Below, in pieces: positions 1-9,048 of a stretch of DNA of 9,879 nt. The notes beneath the pieces are model-generated. The model saw nothing but the letters and a program-made list of their open reading frames with translations, made no database searches and was not told where the DNA came from. Source of the DNA: Candidatus Rhabdochlamydia sp. (GTDB lineage Bacteria; Chlamydiota; Chlamydiia; Chlamydiales; Rhabdochlamydiaceae). The stretch is taken from positions 1 to 9,879 of the forward strand of contig JASHWM010000175.1 in the NCBI GenBank assembly GCA_030044075.1, in the 5' to 3' direction. Numbering within the stretch: the stretch's first letter is position 1; every line of letters starts with the position of its first letter. The translations under genes were made by a program, and so were the position numbers.

Positions 1-324
1 GGAATTACATTAGATATCGAGGCTTTGAACGGACATATTGGCGTTATTTTTGCTGATGCTGATGCTGTTGCCGTAACAAAGGCCCTGACTGGCTTTACTA
101 AAGAAAACGAAGAGCAGTTTAAAATCCTGCTCGGACATTTTGAAGGGAAAGTCTGCAATGCAAAAGACGTCGAGCAAATATCTAAACTGCCAGATAAAAA
201 TCAGATGCGCTCTGAGTTCTTGGGACTCCTCGAAGCTCCACTTGCTCAAACGCTCGCTACTATGGAAGCGCTATTGACAAGTATTCCATACTGCTTAGAA
301 AACCAAAGCCAGAAAAATTCTTAA
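1..324 (+). CDS. rplJ: 50S ribosomal protein L10, C-terminal part (5' end outside window)
   Basis: The reading frame is open from base 1 to the TAA at 322-324 and gives 107 residues. The first codons (GITLDIEALNGHIGVIFA) read straight in from the left edge, so the gene begins outside the window; the TTG at 25 is not its start. L10 is the base of the ribosomal stalk: its N-terminal domain binds 23S rRNA and its C-terminal helix carries L12 dimers. What is visible is the second half of the globular domain ('AVTKALTGFTKENEEQFKIL', then a 'GKVCNAKDVEQISKLP' segment) and a short C-terminal helix ('APLAQTLATMEALLTSIP') where L12 N-terminal domains dock. The helix is short, which would fit two rather than three L12 dimers; this is inference. 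The identification rests on these motifs plus the position 26 bases before rplL and upstream of rpoBC. Confidence 0.9.
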   Translation, partial: GITLDIEALNGHIGVIFADADAVAVTKALTGFTKENEEQFKILLGHFEGKVCNAKDVEQISKLPDKNQMRSEFLGLLEAPLAQTLATMEALLTSIPYCLENQSQKNS

Positions 325-350
325 AACTATCCAATTAATGAGGTATTAAC

Positions 351-752
351 GTGAGTAAACAACTAGAAGAACTCGTAGAAAACTTAAGTCAATTAACTGT
401 CCTCGACATGGCAAAACTAAAAGCTATGCTCGAAGAGAAATGGGGCGTTAAAGCTGCTGCTGCAGCTCCAATGATGATGGCTGCTGCTCCAGCGGCTGGT
501 GGTGGTGCTGCTCCTGCTGCTGCAGAAGAGTCTACTGAATTTAAAGTGACTCTGGAAGAAGTTCCTGCAGACAAGAAGATCGGCGTCATTAAAGTGATCC
601 GTGAGATCACAGGTCTTGGACTCAAAGAAGCTAAAGACCTCGTGGAAGCTGCTCCAAAAGTTTTGAAAGAGACAGCTCCAAAGGCCGAAGCTGAAGAGAT
701 CGTTAAAAAGATCGCAGAAGCTGGCGGTAAAGCCACACTGAAAGGCCTGTAA
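351..752 (+). CDS. rplL: 50S ribosomal protein L7/L12
   Basis: 133-residue stalk protein that binds L10 and recruits and stimulates the GTPase translation factors (EF-Tu, EF-G, IF2). The start is GTG at 351, with GAGG at 340-343 seven bases upstream; the first residues ([32 protein letters not shown]) form the typical dimerising, L10-binding N-terminal domain. Residues 35-58 are an Ala/Pro/Gly/Met hinge. Residues 61-133 are the compact C-terminal domain, including the factor-binding face K75-K76-I-G-V-I-K-V-I-R84 and the [12 protein letters not shown] helix (88-99). It ends in the usual '..GGKATLKGL'. The protein is somewhat longer than the 121 residues of E. coli, largely because of the hinge. 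It follows rplJ by 26 bases and is followed by a terminator-like hairpin, as expected where stalk protein is needed in excess over the downstream polymerase subunits. Confidence 0.98.
   Translation: MSKQLEELVENLSQLTVLDMAKLKAMLEEKWGVKAAAAAPMMMAAAPAAGGGAAPAAAEESTEFKVTLEEVPADKKIGVIKVIREITGLGLKEAKDLVEAAPKVLKETAPKAEAEEIVKKIAEAGGKATLKGL
453..524 (+). repeat. Low-complexity triplet-rich hinge of rplL
   Basis: In-frame runs of the same codon: three GCT then GCA GCT, three ATG, three GCT, three GGT, then GCT/CCT/GCT/GCA. They encode the flexible A/P/G/M linker at L12 residues 35-58. The runs are short, but such tracts can change length by slippage without breaking the frame. Confidence 0.6.
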
Positions 753-778
753 TATTAAAATTGCAGTTAGAATGCATC

Positions 779-820
779 GAGCAGAAGGCTAGAAATTTGC
801 CCTTCTGCTCTTTACTTTTA
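779..820 (+). terminator. Intrinsic terminator or attenuator between rplL and rpoB
   Basis: A perfect 10-bp stem: GAGCAGAAGG at 779-788 pairs with CCTTCTGCTC at 801-810, around a 12-base loop, and is followed by TTTACTTTTA at 811-820. The U tract is interrupted by A and C, so termination may be partial. It sits 26 bases after the rplL stop. In E. coli a leaky attenuator in the same place lowers rpoBC transcription relative to rplL; the same role here is inferred from position and structure. Confidence 0.8.
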
Positions 821-825
821 CATGG

Positions 826-849
826 ACAGGTCATTTGTTAATGACTTGT
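826..849 (+). promoter_or_regulatory. Second spacer hairpin upstream of rpoB
   Basis: ACAGGTCATT (826-835) pairs with AATGACTTGT (840-849) around the tetraloop TGTT. That is 10 bp with a single G-U pair (829:846). There is no immediate U tract; a TTTTT run starts ten bases later, at 859. It may be a transcript-processing or mRNA-stability element in the rplL-rpoB spacer. Function is unknown; the pairing itself is directly visible. Confidence 0.55.
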
Positions 850-871
850 ATACGTGCGTTTTTAGTGTGTT

Positions 872-889
872 GATAGGACATTTCCTATC
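872..889 (+). promoter_or_regulatory. Third spacer hairpin, 45 bases before rpoB
   Basis: Perfect 7-bp inverted repeat: GATAGGA (872-878) and TCCTATC (883-889) with a CATT loop. No U run follows, so it is not a terminator. It lies 31 bases before the rpoB Shine-Dalgarno sequence and could be an mRNA structure or a protein-binding palindrome. Its role is unknown. Confidence 0.45.
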
Positions 890-920
890 CAAAGTACCTC
901 GTTTTAGTCAAAGTCATATT

Positions 921-925
921 AGGAG
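921..925 (+). promoter_or_regulatory. Ribosome binding site of rpoB
   Basis: AGGAG eight bases before the ATG at 934. It settles the start: no other in-frame start nearby has a comparable site, and the resulting N-terminus fits bacterial beta subunits. Confidence 0.85.
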
Positions 926-933
926 CCATTTCG

Positions 934-3900
934 ATGCTTAAAAGACCGCCTCGTCGGGTGAGTTTTCGGGAGAAAGAGGAGATCATCGATCTTCCTAATC
1001 TCATCGAAGTTCAAATAAAATCTTATTTCCAGTTTTTGCAAGCACATAAATTGCCTCATGAAAGAGAGAACATTGGGCTGCAAGAGGTCTTTACAGAAGT
1101 ATTCCCTATCAAATCCTACGATGAAAAGACGATATTGGAATATCTTTCTTATAGCCTTGGGGTCCCTAAATATACTCCTGAAGAGTGTATTCGCAGAGGG
1201 ATCACGTACAATGTCACTTTGAAGGTCAAATTTCGCTTAACAGATGAAACTGGAATAAAAGAAGAAGAAGTTTACATGGGTACCCTCCCGATTATGACCG
1301 ATAAGGGGACCTTTATTATCAATGGTGCAGAACGTGTGATCGTATCGCAGCTCCACCGCTCTCCCGGGATTGCTTTCGAACAAGAAAAGCATCCAAAAGG
1401 GGTCATGATCTACTCTTTCCGTATTATCCCTTACCGTGGAAGCTGGCTGGAAGGTGCTTTTGACAGCAACGACCTGATCTATATCTATATCGACCGAAAA
1501 AAACGACGACGAAAAATTCTTGCGACCTCGTTCATCCGCGCCCTCGGATATTCATCTGATGCTGATATTATTGAAGAGTTTTTCAGCACCTGCAAGGTCA
1601 AGATCAAGTCGGACAAAGATTTTACGAAGCTTGCTGGAAAAATATTGGCCGAAGATGTTGTGGAAGAAGAAAGTGGCGTAGTGTTCGGTAAAGCTGGAGA
1701 AAAGCTTACAACAGCTATGCTCAAAAGGATCCTTGATGCAGGCATTGGCGTGCTCCGTATCGCAGAAGATGCTGACGAGACAAGCCCTGTCATAAAAATG
1801 CTTTCAAAAGATCCGACAGATTCGTATGAGTCTGCCCTTAAAGATTTTTACCGTAAAATTAGACCAGGCGAACCTGCTACGCTTTCAAACGCAAGATCTG
1901 CGATCATGCGCCTTTTCTTCGACCCGAAACGCTATAATTTAGGCAAGGTCGGAAGATATAAGATCAACAGCAAGTTCGGACTGGAAACTTCTGATGAGGA
2001 GCTTGCTAACGTCATCCTTAAAAAGGAAGATGTGATCAACGCTCTCAAGTACCTGATCAAATTGAAAAAAGGTGAAGAAGGTGCTTTTGTCGATGATATC
2101 GACCACCTTGGCAACAGGCGAGTACGCTCTGTTGGCGAACTGATCCAAAACCAGTGCCGCATTGGCCTTGCCCGCATGGAGAAGATTATCAAGGAAAGGA
2201 TCAACCTCTTTGACTTTTCCTCAGATACGCTCACTCCAGGTAAAGTGGTATCGGCGAAAGGACTTGTCGGCGTTCTCAAAGACTTCTTTGGAAGGTCGCA
2301 GCTTTCACAGTTTATGGACCAGACCAACCCTGTGGCTGAATTGACGCACAAAAGACGTCTTTCTTCCTTAGGGCCTGGCGGTCTGAACCGTGAACGTGCA
2401 GGTTTTGAGGTCCGCGACGTGCATCCTAGCCACTATGGAAGGGTGTGCCCGATCGAAACACCTGAAGGTCCGAACATTGGATTGATCACCTCCCTCTCCT
2501 GCTTTGCCAAGATCAACGAATTTGGATTTATTGAAACTCCGTACCGCATGGTGCGCGATGGCGTCGTCACTGACGAGATCGAGTACATGACAGCAGACCA
2601 GGAAGAGAACTGCGTGATCGCGCAGGCTTCTGCTCCGCTTGATGAATACAACATGTTTGCAGAGTCGCTTTGCTGGGCAAGATTGAAAGGGGAATCGATG
2701 AAGATCGAGACCACCAAGGTCACCCATATGGACGTCTCTTCCAAGCAGCTTGTTTCGATTGTCACAGGCCTTATCCCGTTCCTTGAGCACGATGACGCTA
2801 ACCGCGCCCTCATGGGATCTAACATGCAGCGCCAGGCTGTACCGCTATTAAAGACCCAGGCGCCTTATGTAGGAACCGGCCTTGAGGCAAGGGCAGCTCG
2901 CGACTCAGGTGCTGTCATTGTTGCTGAAGAGGATGGAACTGTCGAGTTTGTAGATGGGTTCAAGATCGTTATTGCCGCTAAAGACAACCCGCTTCAGAAA
3001 AGAACGTATTTTCTCAAGAAGTTCCTACGGTCAAACCATGGAACATGCATCAACCAGACACCGCTTTGCAGTGTTGGAGATGTTATCCGCGCGGGCGATG
3101 TGATCGCTGACGGGCCTGCCATCGACAAAGGCGAGGTCGCTCTTGGAAAGAACGCGCTTGTAGCCTTTATGCCTTGGTGCGGATACAATTACGAGGATGC
3201 GATCCTTATTTCAGAAAAACTTCTGAGAGAAGACTACTATACCTCGATCTACCTCGAAGAATTCGAACTGACAGCCAGAGATACCAAACTTGGAAAGGAA
3301 GAGATCACAAGAGATATTCCAAATGTCTCCGAAGAGGCGCTTTCCAATTTGGGGGAAGACGGTATCATCCGTATCGGCGCAGAAGTCAAGCCGGGCGATA
3401 TCCTTGTAGGAAAGATCACACCGAAGTCAGAGACTGAGCTTGCTCCTGAAGAAAGGCTTTTAAGAGCGATCTTTGGTGAGAAAGCAGCAGATGTCAAAGA
3501 TGCATCGCTGACTGTTCCTCCAGGAACCGAAGGTGTTGTGATGGATGTTAAGGTGTTCTCAAGACGCGACAGACTTTCCAAGACTGATGATGAACTTGTA
3601 GAAGAAGCTTCCCGCATTAAAGATATCCACCAGGAATTCAAGGCCAAAGAGACAGAACTGTCTTTGGAACTCCATGAAAAGCTAGGTGCGCTCTTGATCG
3701 GCGAGGCCTGCCCAGGACCGATCATGCATCGCAAGACAGGCGATGTCCTCATCGGTGAAGGAGAAGTGTTCACACAGGATATGCTCGAAGTTCTCGAAAT
3801 GGAAAAAGCGGAAGACCTCCTCCTACCAGAAAATGAGATGTTCGATGCGATCCGCAAGATCTTGCTCGACCATGAAAAAGGGATGCAAATCCTCCATACG

Positions 3901-4695
3901 CAGCACAAGACAGAGGTCGAGTTTACCCGCAAAGGGGACACCGAGCTCGAACCAGGCGTGATCCGCCAGGTAAAAGTGTACATTGCGTCAAAACGTAAAC
4001 TGCAGGTCGGTGACAAGATGGCGGGACGGCATGGTAACAAAGGTGTCGTTTCCAAAATTGTCCCGGAAGCAGACATGCCGTATTTGAACAATGGCGATTC
4101 CATTGAGATCATCCTCAACCCGCTTGGGGTGCCTTCCCGTATGAACATGGGACAGCTCCTTGAGACCCATTTGGGTTATGCTGCTAAAAAGGCCGGCATC
4201 TACGTCAAGAGCCCTGTCTTCGAAGGTTTCCCAGAATCTCGCATCTGGGAGATGATGAAAGACCTCGGATTGCCGGGAGACGGCAAGATGTACCTCTATG
4301 ATGGACGCACGGGCGAGAGGTTTGATAACAGGGTCGTAGTGGGCTATATCTACATGCTCAAGCTGAGCCACCTCGTAGCAGACAAGATCCACGCTAGATC
4401 GATCGGTCCTTATTCCCTCGTCACCCAGCAGCCTCTTGGCGGTAAGGCCCAGATGGGAGGCCAGCGTTTCGGGGAGATGGAAGTGTGGGCGCTCGAAGCT
4501 TATGGCGCAGCGCACCTGCTCCAGGAAATGCTGACTGTGAAGTCGGACGATGTTGCCGGACGTACACGCATTTACGAGTCGATCGTAAAAGGCGATAATG
4601 TATTGAATGCAGGTACGCCTGAATCTTTTAACGTTCTTGTAAAAGAAATGCAAGGCCTCTGTTTGGACGTTCGCACAGAACGCTCAGAGCAATAA
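934..4695 (+). CDS. rpoB: DNA-directed RNA polymerase subunit beta
   Basis: Catalytic beta subunit, 1253 residues, essentially the length I recall for chlamydial RpoB (about 1252). N-terminal lobe: '[19 protein letters not shown]' and '[21 protein letters not shown]'. The rifampicin region (450-483) contains [26 protein letters not shown] and then '[32 protein letters not shown]'. The acidic pair E754-D755 lies in '[12 protein letters not shown]'. The flap runs roughly 778-875, followed by a variable, charged insertion from about 879 to 1008. The active-site motif '[18 protein letters not shown]' is at 1020-1037 and the C-terminal '[24 protein letters not shown]' clamp region starts at 1170. 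The frame is intact and no expected motif is missing. The residues aligned with E. coli D516, H526 and S531 are D462, H472 and S477, so rifampicin sensitivity is predicted. The gene ends in TAA, 21 bases before rpoC. Its first ~1.1 kb is AT-richer than the remainder. Confidence 0.99.
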   Translation: MLKRPPRRVSFREKEEIIDLPNLIEVQIKSYFQFLQAHKLPHERENIGLQEVFTEVFPIKSYDEKTILEYLSYSLGVPKYTPEECIRRGITYNVTLKVKFRLTDETGIKEEEVYMGTLPIMTDKGTFIINGAERVIVSQLHRSPGIAFEQEKHPKGVMIYSFRIIPYRGSWLEGAFDSNDLIYIYIDRKKRRRKILATSFIRALGYSSDADIIEEFFSTCKVKIKSDKDFTKLAGKILAEDVVEEESGVVFGKAGEKLTTAMLKRILDAGIGVLRIAEDADETSPVIKMLSKDPTDSYESALKDFYRKIRPGEPATLSNARSAIMRLFFDPKRYNLGKVGRYKINSKFGLETSDEELANVILKKEDVINALKYLIKLKKGEEGAFVDDIDHLGNRRVRSVGELIQNQCRIGLARMEKIIKERINLFDFSSDTLTPGKVVSAKGLVGVLKDFFGRSQLSQFMDQTNPVAELTHKRRLSSLGPGGLNRERAGFEVRDVHPSHYGRVCPIETPEGPNIGLITSLSCFAKINEFGFIETPYRMVRDGVVTDEIEYMTADQEENCVIAQASAPLDEYNMFAESLCWARLKGESMKIETTKVTHMDVSSKQLVSIVTGLIPFLEHDDANRALMGSNMQRQAVPLLKTQAPYVGTGLEARAARDSGAVIVAEEDGTVEFVDGFKIVIAAKDNPLQKRTYFLKKFLRSNHGTCINQTPLCSVGDVIRAGDVIADGPAIDKGEVALGKNALVAFMPWCGYNYEDAILISEKLLREDYYTSIYLEEFELTARDTKLGKEEITRDIPNVSEEALSNLGEDGIIRIGAEVKPGDILVGKITPKSETELAPEERLLRAIFGEKAADVKDASLTVPPGTEGVVMDVKVFSRRDRLSKTDDELVEEASRIKDIHQEFKAKETELSLELHEKLGALLIGEACPGPIMHRKTGDVLIGEGEVFTQDMLEVLEMEKAEDLLLPENEMFDAIRKILLDHEKGMQILHTQHKTEVEFTRKGDTELEPGVIRQVKVYIASKRKLQVGDKMAGRHGNKGVVSKIVPEADMPYLNNGDSIEIILNPLGVPSRMNMGQLLETHLGYAAKKAGIYVKSPVFEGFPESRIWEMMKDLGLPGDGKMYLYDGRTGERFDNRVVVGYIYMLKLSHLVADKIHARSIGPYSLVTQQPLGGKAQMGGQRFGEMEVWALEAYGAAHLLQEMLTVKSDDVAGRTRIYESIVKGDNVLNAGTPESFNVLVKEMQGLCLDVRTERSEQ

Positions 4696-4703
4696 CAAGT
4701 TTT

Positions 4704-4710
4704 AAGGGAG
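4704..4710 (+). promoter_or_regulatory. Ribosome binding site of rpoC
   Basis: AAGGGAG six bases before the ATG at 4717, inside the 21-base rpoB-rpoC gap. It fixes the rpoC start and indicates translation from the same transcript as rpoB. Confidence 0.85.
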
Positions 4711-4716
4711 AAATTC

Positions 4717-7700
4717 ATGTCCGAAGAAAATTTTCGTGAGTCCCAATTTGACAAGTTCACCATTAAGATCGCATCTGATGATGTGATCCGCAATGAGTGG
4801 TCTAGAGGCGAAATCAAGAAGCCGGAAACGATCAACTACCGAACATTCAAACCTGAAAAAGGCGGTCTTTTCTGCGAGAAAATTTTTGGCCCTACAAAAG
4901 ATTGGGAATGCGCTTGTGGAAAATATAAAAAGATCAAGCACAAAGGGATTGTGTGCGACCGTTGCGGTGTCGAAGTAACGTTTTCCAAGGTCAGAAGAGA
5001 GCGCATGGCGCATATCGACCTCGCCGTCCCTGTCGTCCACATCTGGTTTTTCAAGAGCATGCCATCCCGTATTGGAAATATCCTTGGTATGACGGCAGCC
5101 GATCTTGAAAGGGTGATCTATTACGAAGAATACGTTGTGATCGACCCAGGCCGTACAACGCTTGAGAAAAAGCAGCTATTAAATGACAACGAGTACAGAG
5201 AGTCCCAAGAAAAGTGGGGATCTGATTCGTTTGTCGCGAAAATGGGCGCCGAAGCGATCAGAGAGCTCCTTGAAAAAGAGGACCTTTCTTCGCTTGTCGT
5301 CGAACTGAAGGAAAGACTTCGCAAGACAAAGTCCATGCAGGCCAGGATGAAGATTGCAAAGCGCCTCAAAATTGTTGAGAGCTTTACTTCTTCTCCAAAC
5401 AAGCCGGACTGGATGGTGATGTCTTGCATCCCTGTCATCCCTCCGGATCTTCGTCCCCTCGTTCCTCTTGATGGTGGAAGGTTTGCAACATCCGACCTCA
5501 ATGACCTATATCGAAGGGTCATCAACAGGAACAATCGTCTAAAGTCTATTTTGCGCCTAAAAACACCTGATGTCATTGTGCGCAATGAAAAAAGGATGCT
5601 GCAAGAAGCTGTCGACGCCCTCTTTGACAATGGCCGCCATGGCCATCCTGTGATGGGCGCTGGCAACCGTCCCCTTAAAGCGCTTTCTGAGATGCTTAAA
5701 GGAAAGCAGGGACGTTTTAGACAGAACCTCCTTGGAAAAAGGGTAGACTACTCTGGCCGTTCGGTGATTATCGTCGGCCCTGAGCTGAAGTTCAATCAGT
5801 GCGGTCTTCCCAAGCAGATGGCGCTCGAGCTTTTTGAGCCGTTCATTGTGAAGAGACTGAAAGACCTCGGCCATGTGTACACGATCCGATCAGCTAAAAA
5901 GATGATCCAGAAGCAAGAACCGATCGTATGGGATGTCCTTGATGAGATTATTAAGGGACACCCTGTCCTCCTCAACCGTGCTCCTACGCTCCACCGTTTA
6001 GGGATCCAGGCGTTCGAACCGGTCTTGATAGAAGGAAAGGCGATCCGTATCCATCCGCTCGTCTGTACTGCGTTCAACGCGGACTTCGACGGCGACCAGA
6101 TGGCGGTGCACGTCCCTCTTTCTTATGAAGCGCAGCTAGAAGCAAAAGTCCTGATGATGGCCCCAGACAACATCTTCCTGCCATCTTCTGGTAAACCTGT
6201 CGCGGTGCCTTCACAGGATATGATCTTGGGACTGTATTATCTGATGCACGACCCTACCTACGACCCGGAAAAGCATGGAAGAAAGCTCAAGCTTTTCGGA
6301 AGCAAAGAAGAAGTTCTCCTCGCGATGAGCGCCGGCGGAAGCCACAACTGGTTTGAGAAGCCGCTCAAAGAGGGAGAGAGAAGGGACGAACTTGGCAGAG
6401 GCCTCCATATCCATGAGAGGATCAAGCTCAGGCTCGAAAGCGGTATCATTGAAACAACCCCTGGACGGGTGATTTTCAATACCATCGTTCCAAAAGAACT
6501 TGGCTTCCAGAACTACACTCTTCGCAAAAAGAAGATGAGCGAGCTTGTACTGGAAACTTATAAGAAAGTGGGCCTGGAAGCAACAGTTCGCTTCCTGGAC
6601 AGCCTGAAAAATATCGGTTTTGCCGAAGCGACAAAAGCAGCGCTCTCCATGGGCGTGTGCGATGTCCGTGTTCCTTCCGATAAGGCCAAGGTGATCGAAG
6701 ATGCCCAGGCGCGTATCGAGGTTGTCAAAAAGCAGTACGAAGATGGTATCATCACGGAAGGTGAAAGACATTCCAAAGTGATCAGCATCTGGACCGCTGT
6801 TTCTGAAGCGCTCTCTGAAGAGCTCTTCAAAATGATCAGCGAACAGCGCCAAGAAGAGCTGAACCCGCTGTATCTGATGATCGACTCTGGTGCACGCGGT
6901 AACAAGTCGCAGCTCAAACAGCTTGGAGCGCTCCGCGGTCTGATGGCGAAACCATCTGGGGAGATTCTTGAATCTCCGATCACTGCGAACTTCCGAGAGG
7001 GGTTAAGCGTTCTTGAGTACTTTATTTCTTCCCACGGTGCTCGTAAAGGTCTTGCGGATACGGCCCTTAAAACAGCTGACTCCGGATACCTCACAAGAAG
7101 GCTCGTTGACGTTGCACAGGATGTCCTTGTCACAGAGGACGACTGCGGTACGCTCAATGGAATTGAAGTCGCGGCGATCAAGCAGGGTCAGGAAGAACTC
7201 CTCCCGATCAAAGACCGTATCTTTGGAAGAACTGTTTGTGATGACATCTACCTTCCCGGCGACCGCTCGAAAGTCCTTGCAAAGGCTGGCACAGTTCTAA
7301 CACTTCTGCAAGCTGAAGCGATCGATGATGCTGGTATCGAGTCCGTGAAGATCCGTTCTGCACTCACATGTGAAACAAGAAGGGGCGTCTGCGCAAAATG
7401 CTACGGCCTCAACTTGGCCAACGGCAGAATGGTCGGACTTGGAGAAGCTGTCGGTATTATTGCTGCGCAATCGATCGGTGAACCTGGTACACAGCTCACC
7501 ATGCGTACGTTCCACCTTGGCGGTATCGCATCAGCGTCCGTGAGCCCGGTCCTTGTCTCAGAGCACGACGGAGTCCTCGTCTACATGGACGTCAGAAGCG
7601 TCCAGAACGAAGAGGGTGCATGGATCGTGCTGAACAAGAACGGACTGCTCCACATCGTCCGCGACGAAGGCCGCAGCTTGGAAGAATGCAAAAAGCTTCT

Positions 7701-8874
7701 CAGCACAAAGTCTATCGAGCCGCTCCAAACGTTCACTCTCGAGCTTGGAACAAAGCTCGTGATGAAAGATGGCGAAAAAGTGAAGAAGAAAGCGAAGATT
7801 GGAAGCTGGGAACAGCACAACATTCCAATTATTTGCGAGCGCCCAGGTTATGTGAAGTACGAGGACCTCGTAGAAGGGATCTCGACACAGCGCGACGTCA
7901 ACAAGCAGACAGGACAGTCTGAACTTGTCGTCAAGCAGCACAGGGGAGAGCTCCATCCACAGATCGTCATCTATGCTGACCAAGGATACACAGAACTTGT
8001 GGGAACTTATGCGATCCCATCAGGCGCTTTCATCTCTGTCCGCGAAGGACAGTATGTACAAGCGGGGATGCTGCTCGCAAGGCTGCCGCGCGGTGCGATC
8101 AAAACAAAGGATATTACCGGCGGTCTTCCACGTGTTGCCGAGCTTGTGGAGGCAAGGCGTCCAAAAGATGCTGCCGAGATCGCAAAGCTCGATGGCGTGG
8201 TCGATTTCCACGGCGTCCAGAAGAACAAGCGTATCGTTGTTGTGCGCGACGAAGCTTCCGGCATGGAAGAAGAGCATCTCATCCCGCTGACAAAGCACTT
8301 GATCGTCCAGCGCGGCGACAACGTTGTCAAAGGACAGCAGCTCACCGACGGTCTCGTTGTTCCACATGAGATTTTAGAGATCTGCGGTGTCCGCGAGCTC
8401 CAGAAGTACCTTGTGAACCAGGTGCAGGAAGTCTATCGTCTCCAAGGGGTGGACATCAATGACAAGCACATTGAAATTATTGTCCGTCAGATGCTCCAGA
8501 AAGTGCGTGTGACCGATCCGGGCGATACAACGTTCCTCTTTGGTGAAGATGTCGATAAGAAACTTTTCCACCAGATGAACAGAAAAGTCATCGAAGAAGG
8601 CGGAAAACCTGCCCAGGCAGCTCCGGTGCTCCTTGGAATTACCAAGGCATCCCTTGGTACCGAGTCGTTTGTATCGGCAGCGTCGTTCCAGGAAACTACC
8701 AGGGTCCTGACCGATGCGGCAAGTGAAGGAAAGACCGACTATCTGCTTGATTTCAAGGCCAACCTCATCATGGGACACATGATCCCAGGAGGAACCGGGT
8801 TCTTCGAGTTCAGCCATCGTCTTTCGACCTATGTCGATAAGGAACAGGAAGAAGAAATTAACTTCGTGTTCTAA
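4717..8874 (+). CDS. rpoC: DNA-directed RNA polymerase subunit beta'
   Basis: Catalytic beta' subunit, 1385 residues, intact. The N-terminal zinc site is C65, C67, C80, C83 (CACG...CDRC). The clamp and rudder region follows, with '[21 protein letters not shown]'. The catalytic Mg-binding loop NADFDGDQM gives D456, D458, D460. The F-loop is in '[22 protein letters not shown]' (starting about 726), and the bridge helix in '[26 protein letters not shown]' (773 onward). The second zinc site is C810, C885, C892, C895. The trigger loop has M929, R930 and H933 in 'TMRTFHLGG'; it is interrupted by a long insertion (about 938-1128), like SI3 of E. coli, and resumes at '[21 protein letters not shown]'. 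The C-terminal '[25 protein letters not shown]' completes the family pattern. It is co-transcribed with rpoB and ended by the terminator at 8886. No unusual substitution was seen in catalytic residues. Confidence 0.99.
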   Translation: MSEENFRESQFDKFTIKIASDDVIRNEWSRGEIKKPETINYRTFKPEKGGLFCEKIFGPTKDWECACGKYKKIKHKGIVCDRCGVEVTFSKVRRERMAHIDLAVPVVHIWFFKSMPSRIGNILGMTAADLERVIYYEEYVVIDPGRTTLEKKQLLNDNEYRESQEKWGSDSFVAKMGAEAIRELLEKEDLSSLVVELKERLRKTKSMQARMKIAKRLKIVESFTSSPNKPDWMVMSCIPVIPPDLRPLVPLDGGRFATSDLNDLYRRVINRNNRLKSILRLKTPDVIVRNEKRMLQEAVDALFDNGRHGHPVMGAGNRPLKALSEMLKGKQGRFRQNLLGKRVDYSGRSVIIVGPELKFNQCGLPKQMALELFEPFIVKRLKDLGHVYTIRSAKKMIQKQEPIVWDVLDEIIKGHPVLLNRAPTLHRLGIQAFEPVLIEGKAIRIHPLVCTAFNADFDGDQMAVHVPLSYEAQLEAKVLMMAPDNIFLPSSGKPVAVPSQDMILGLYYLMHDPTYDPEKHGRKLKLFGSKEEVLLAMSAGGSHNWFEKPLKEGERRDELGRGLHIHERIKLRLESGIIETTPGRVIFNTIVPKELGFQNYTLRKKKMSELVLETYKKVGLEATVRFLDSLKNIGFAEATKAALSMGVCDVRVPSDKAKVIEDAQARIEVVKKQYEDGIITEGERHSKVISIWTAVSEALSEELFKMISEQRQEELNPLYLMIDSGARGNKSQLKQLGALRGLMAKPSGEILESPITANFREGLSVLEYFISSHGARKGLADTALKTADSGYLTRRLVDVAQDVLVTEDDCGTLNGIEVAAIKQGQEELLPIKDRIFGRTVCDDIYLPGDRSKVLAKAGTVLTLLQAEAIDDAGIESVKIRSALTCETRRGVCAKCYGLNLANGRMVGLGEAVGIIAAQSIGEPGTQLTMRTFHLGGIASASVSPVLVSEHDGVLVYMDVRSVQNEEGAWIVLNKNGLLHIVRDEGRSLEECKKLLSTKSIEPLQTFTLELGTKLVMKDGEKVKKKAKIGSWEQHNIPIICERPGYVKYEDLVEGISTQRDVNKQTGQSELVVKQHRGELHPQIVIYADQGYTELVGTYAIPSGAFISVREGQYVQAGMLLARLPRGAIKTKDITGGLPRVAELVEARRPKDAAEIAKLDGVVDFHGVQKNKRIVVVRDEASGMEEEHLIPLTKHLIVQRGDNVVKGQQLTDGLVVPHEILEICGVRELQKYLVNQVQEVYRLQGVDINDKHIEIIVRQMLQKVRVTDPGDTTFLFGEDVDKKLFHQMNRKVIEEGGKPAQAAPVLLGITKASLGTESFVSAASFQETTRVLTDAASEGKTDYLLDFKANLIMGHMIPGGTGFFEFSHRLSTYVDKEQEEEINFVF

Positions 8875-8885
8875 TTTTTTCATGG

Positions 8886-8933
8886 AAGGCAGCGTGAGGG
8901 GAACCTTCATGCTGCCTTTTTCTTTTCTCTCTT
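8886..8933 (+). terminator. Strong intrinsic terminator of the rpoBC operon
   Basis: AAGGCAGC (8886-8893) pairs with GCTGCCTT (8911-8918). The stem continues inward through GTGAGGG (8894-8900) and CCTTCAT (8904-8910), with two G-U pairs, to a GAA loop, giving about 15 bp. It is followed by TTTTCTTTTCTCT and then a run of seven T. It begins 11 bases after the rpoC stop. Confidence 0.92.
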
Positions 8934-9003
8934 TTTTTACATTTCTTTTGATTCCAGAACTGTTTGATCGTCTCTATACAATCTAATTGATGTATTAACT
9001 TTT

Positions 9004-9031
9004 TTGTATTAAGGATAATTAATAATATAAT
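9004..9031 (+). promoter_or_regulatory. Candidate promoter of the downstream coiled-coil gene
   Basis: A perfect TATAAT at 9026-9031 lies in an AT-rich stretch. The best upstream hexamer at usual spacing is TTGTAT at 9004-9009 (16-base spacer), which keeps only the TTG of the consensus, so the -35 is weak. Transcription would start near 9038, giving a leader of only about ten bases before the ATG at 9049. AT-rich sequence throws up such boxes by chance, so this is tentative. Confidence 0.4.
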
Positions 9032-9048
9032 CAATTGTCTGAGGAGCT

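Noticed and set aside
25..27. TTG as start codon of the first gene
   Set aside because: The same frame is open back to base 1 and encodes L10-like sequence upstream of it, so the gene simply continues off the left edge.
389..736. Minus-strand open frame covering most of rplL
   Set aside because: It arises from the Ala/Lys/Glu-rich codon pattern of L12 read in reverse; the + strand L12 protein is unambiguous.
817..845. Possible rpoB promoter with TTTACA as -35
   Set aside because: TTTACA (817-822) matches the consensus well, but no acceptable -10 hexamer exists at 15-18 bases (the best are TAATGA and AATGAC), and the bases fall in the terminator tail and the second hairpin.
3249..4148. Long open frame on the minus strand (about 299 codons) inside rpoB
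   Set aside because: It lies wholly antisense to highly conserved rpoB codons. Its product is Ser/Ile/Arg-rich without a recognisable domain, as expected for a shadow frame, and there is no convincing ribosome binding site context.
6211..6852. Minus-strand open frame (about 213 codons) within rpoC
   Set aside because: Antisense shadow of conserved beta' coding sequence; the composition reflects the complement of rpoC codons.
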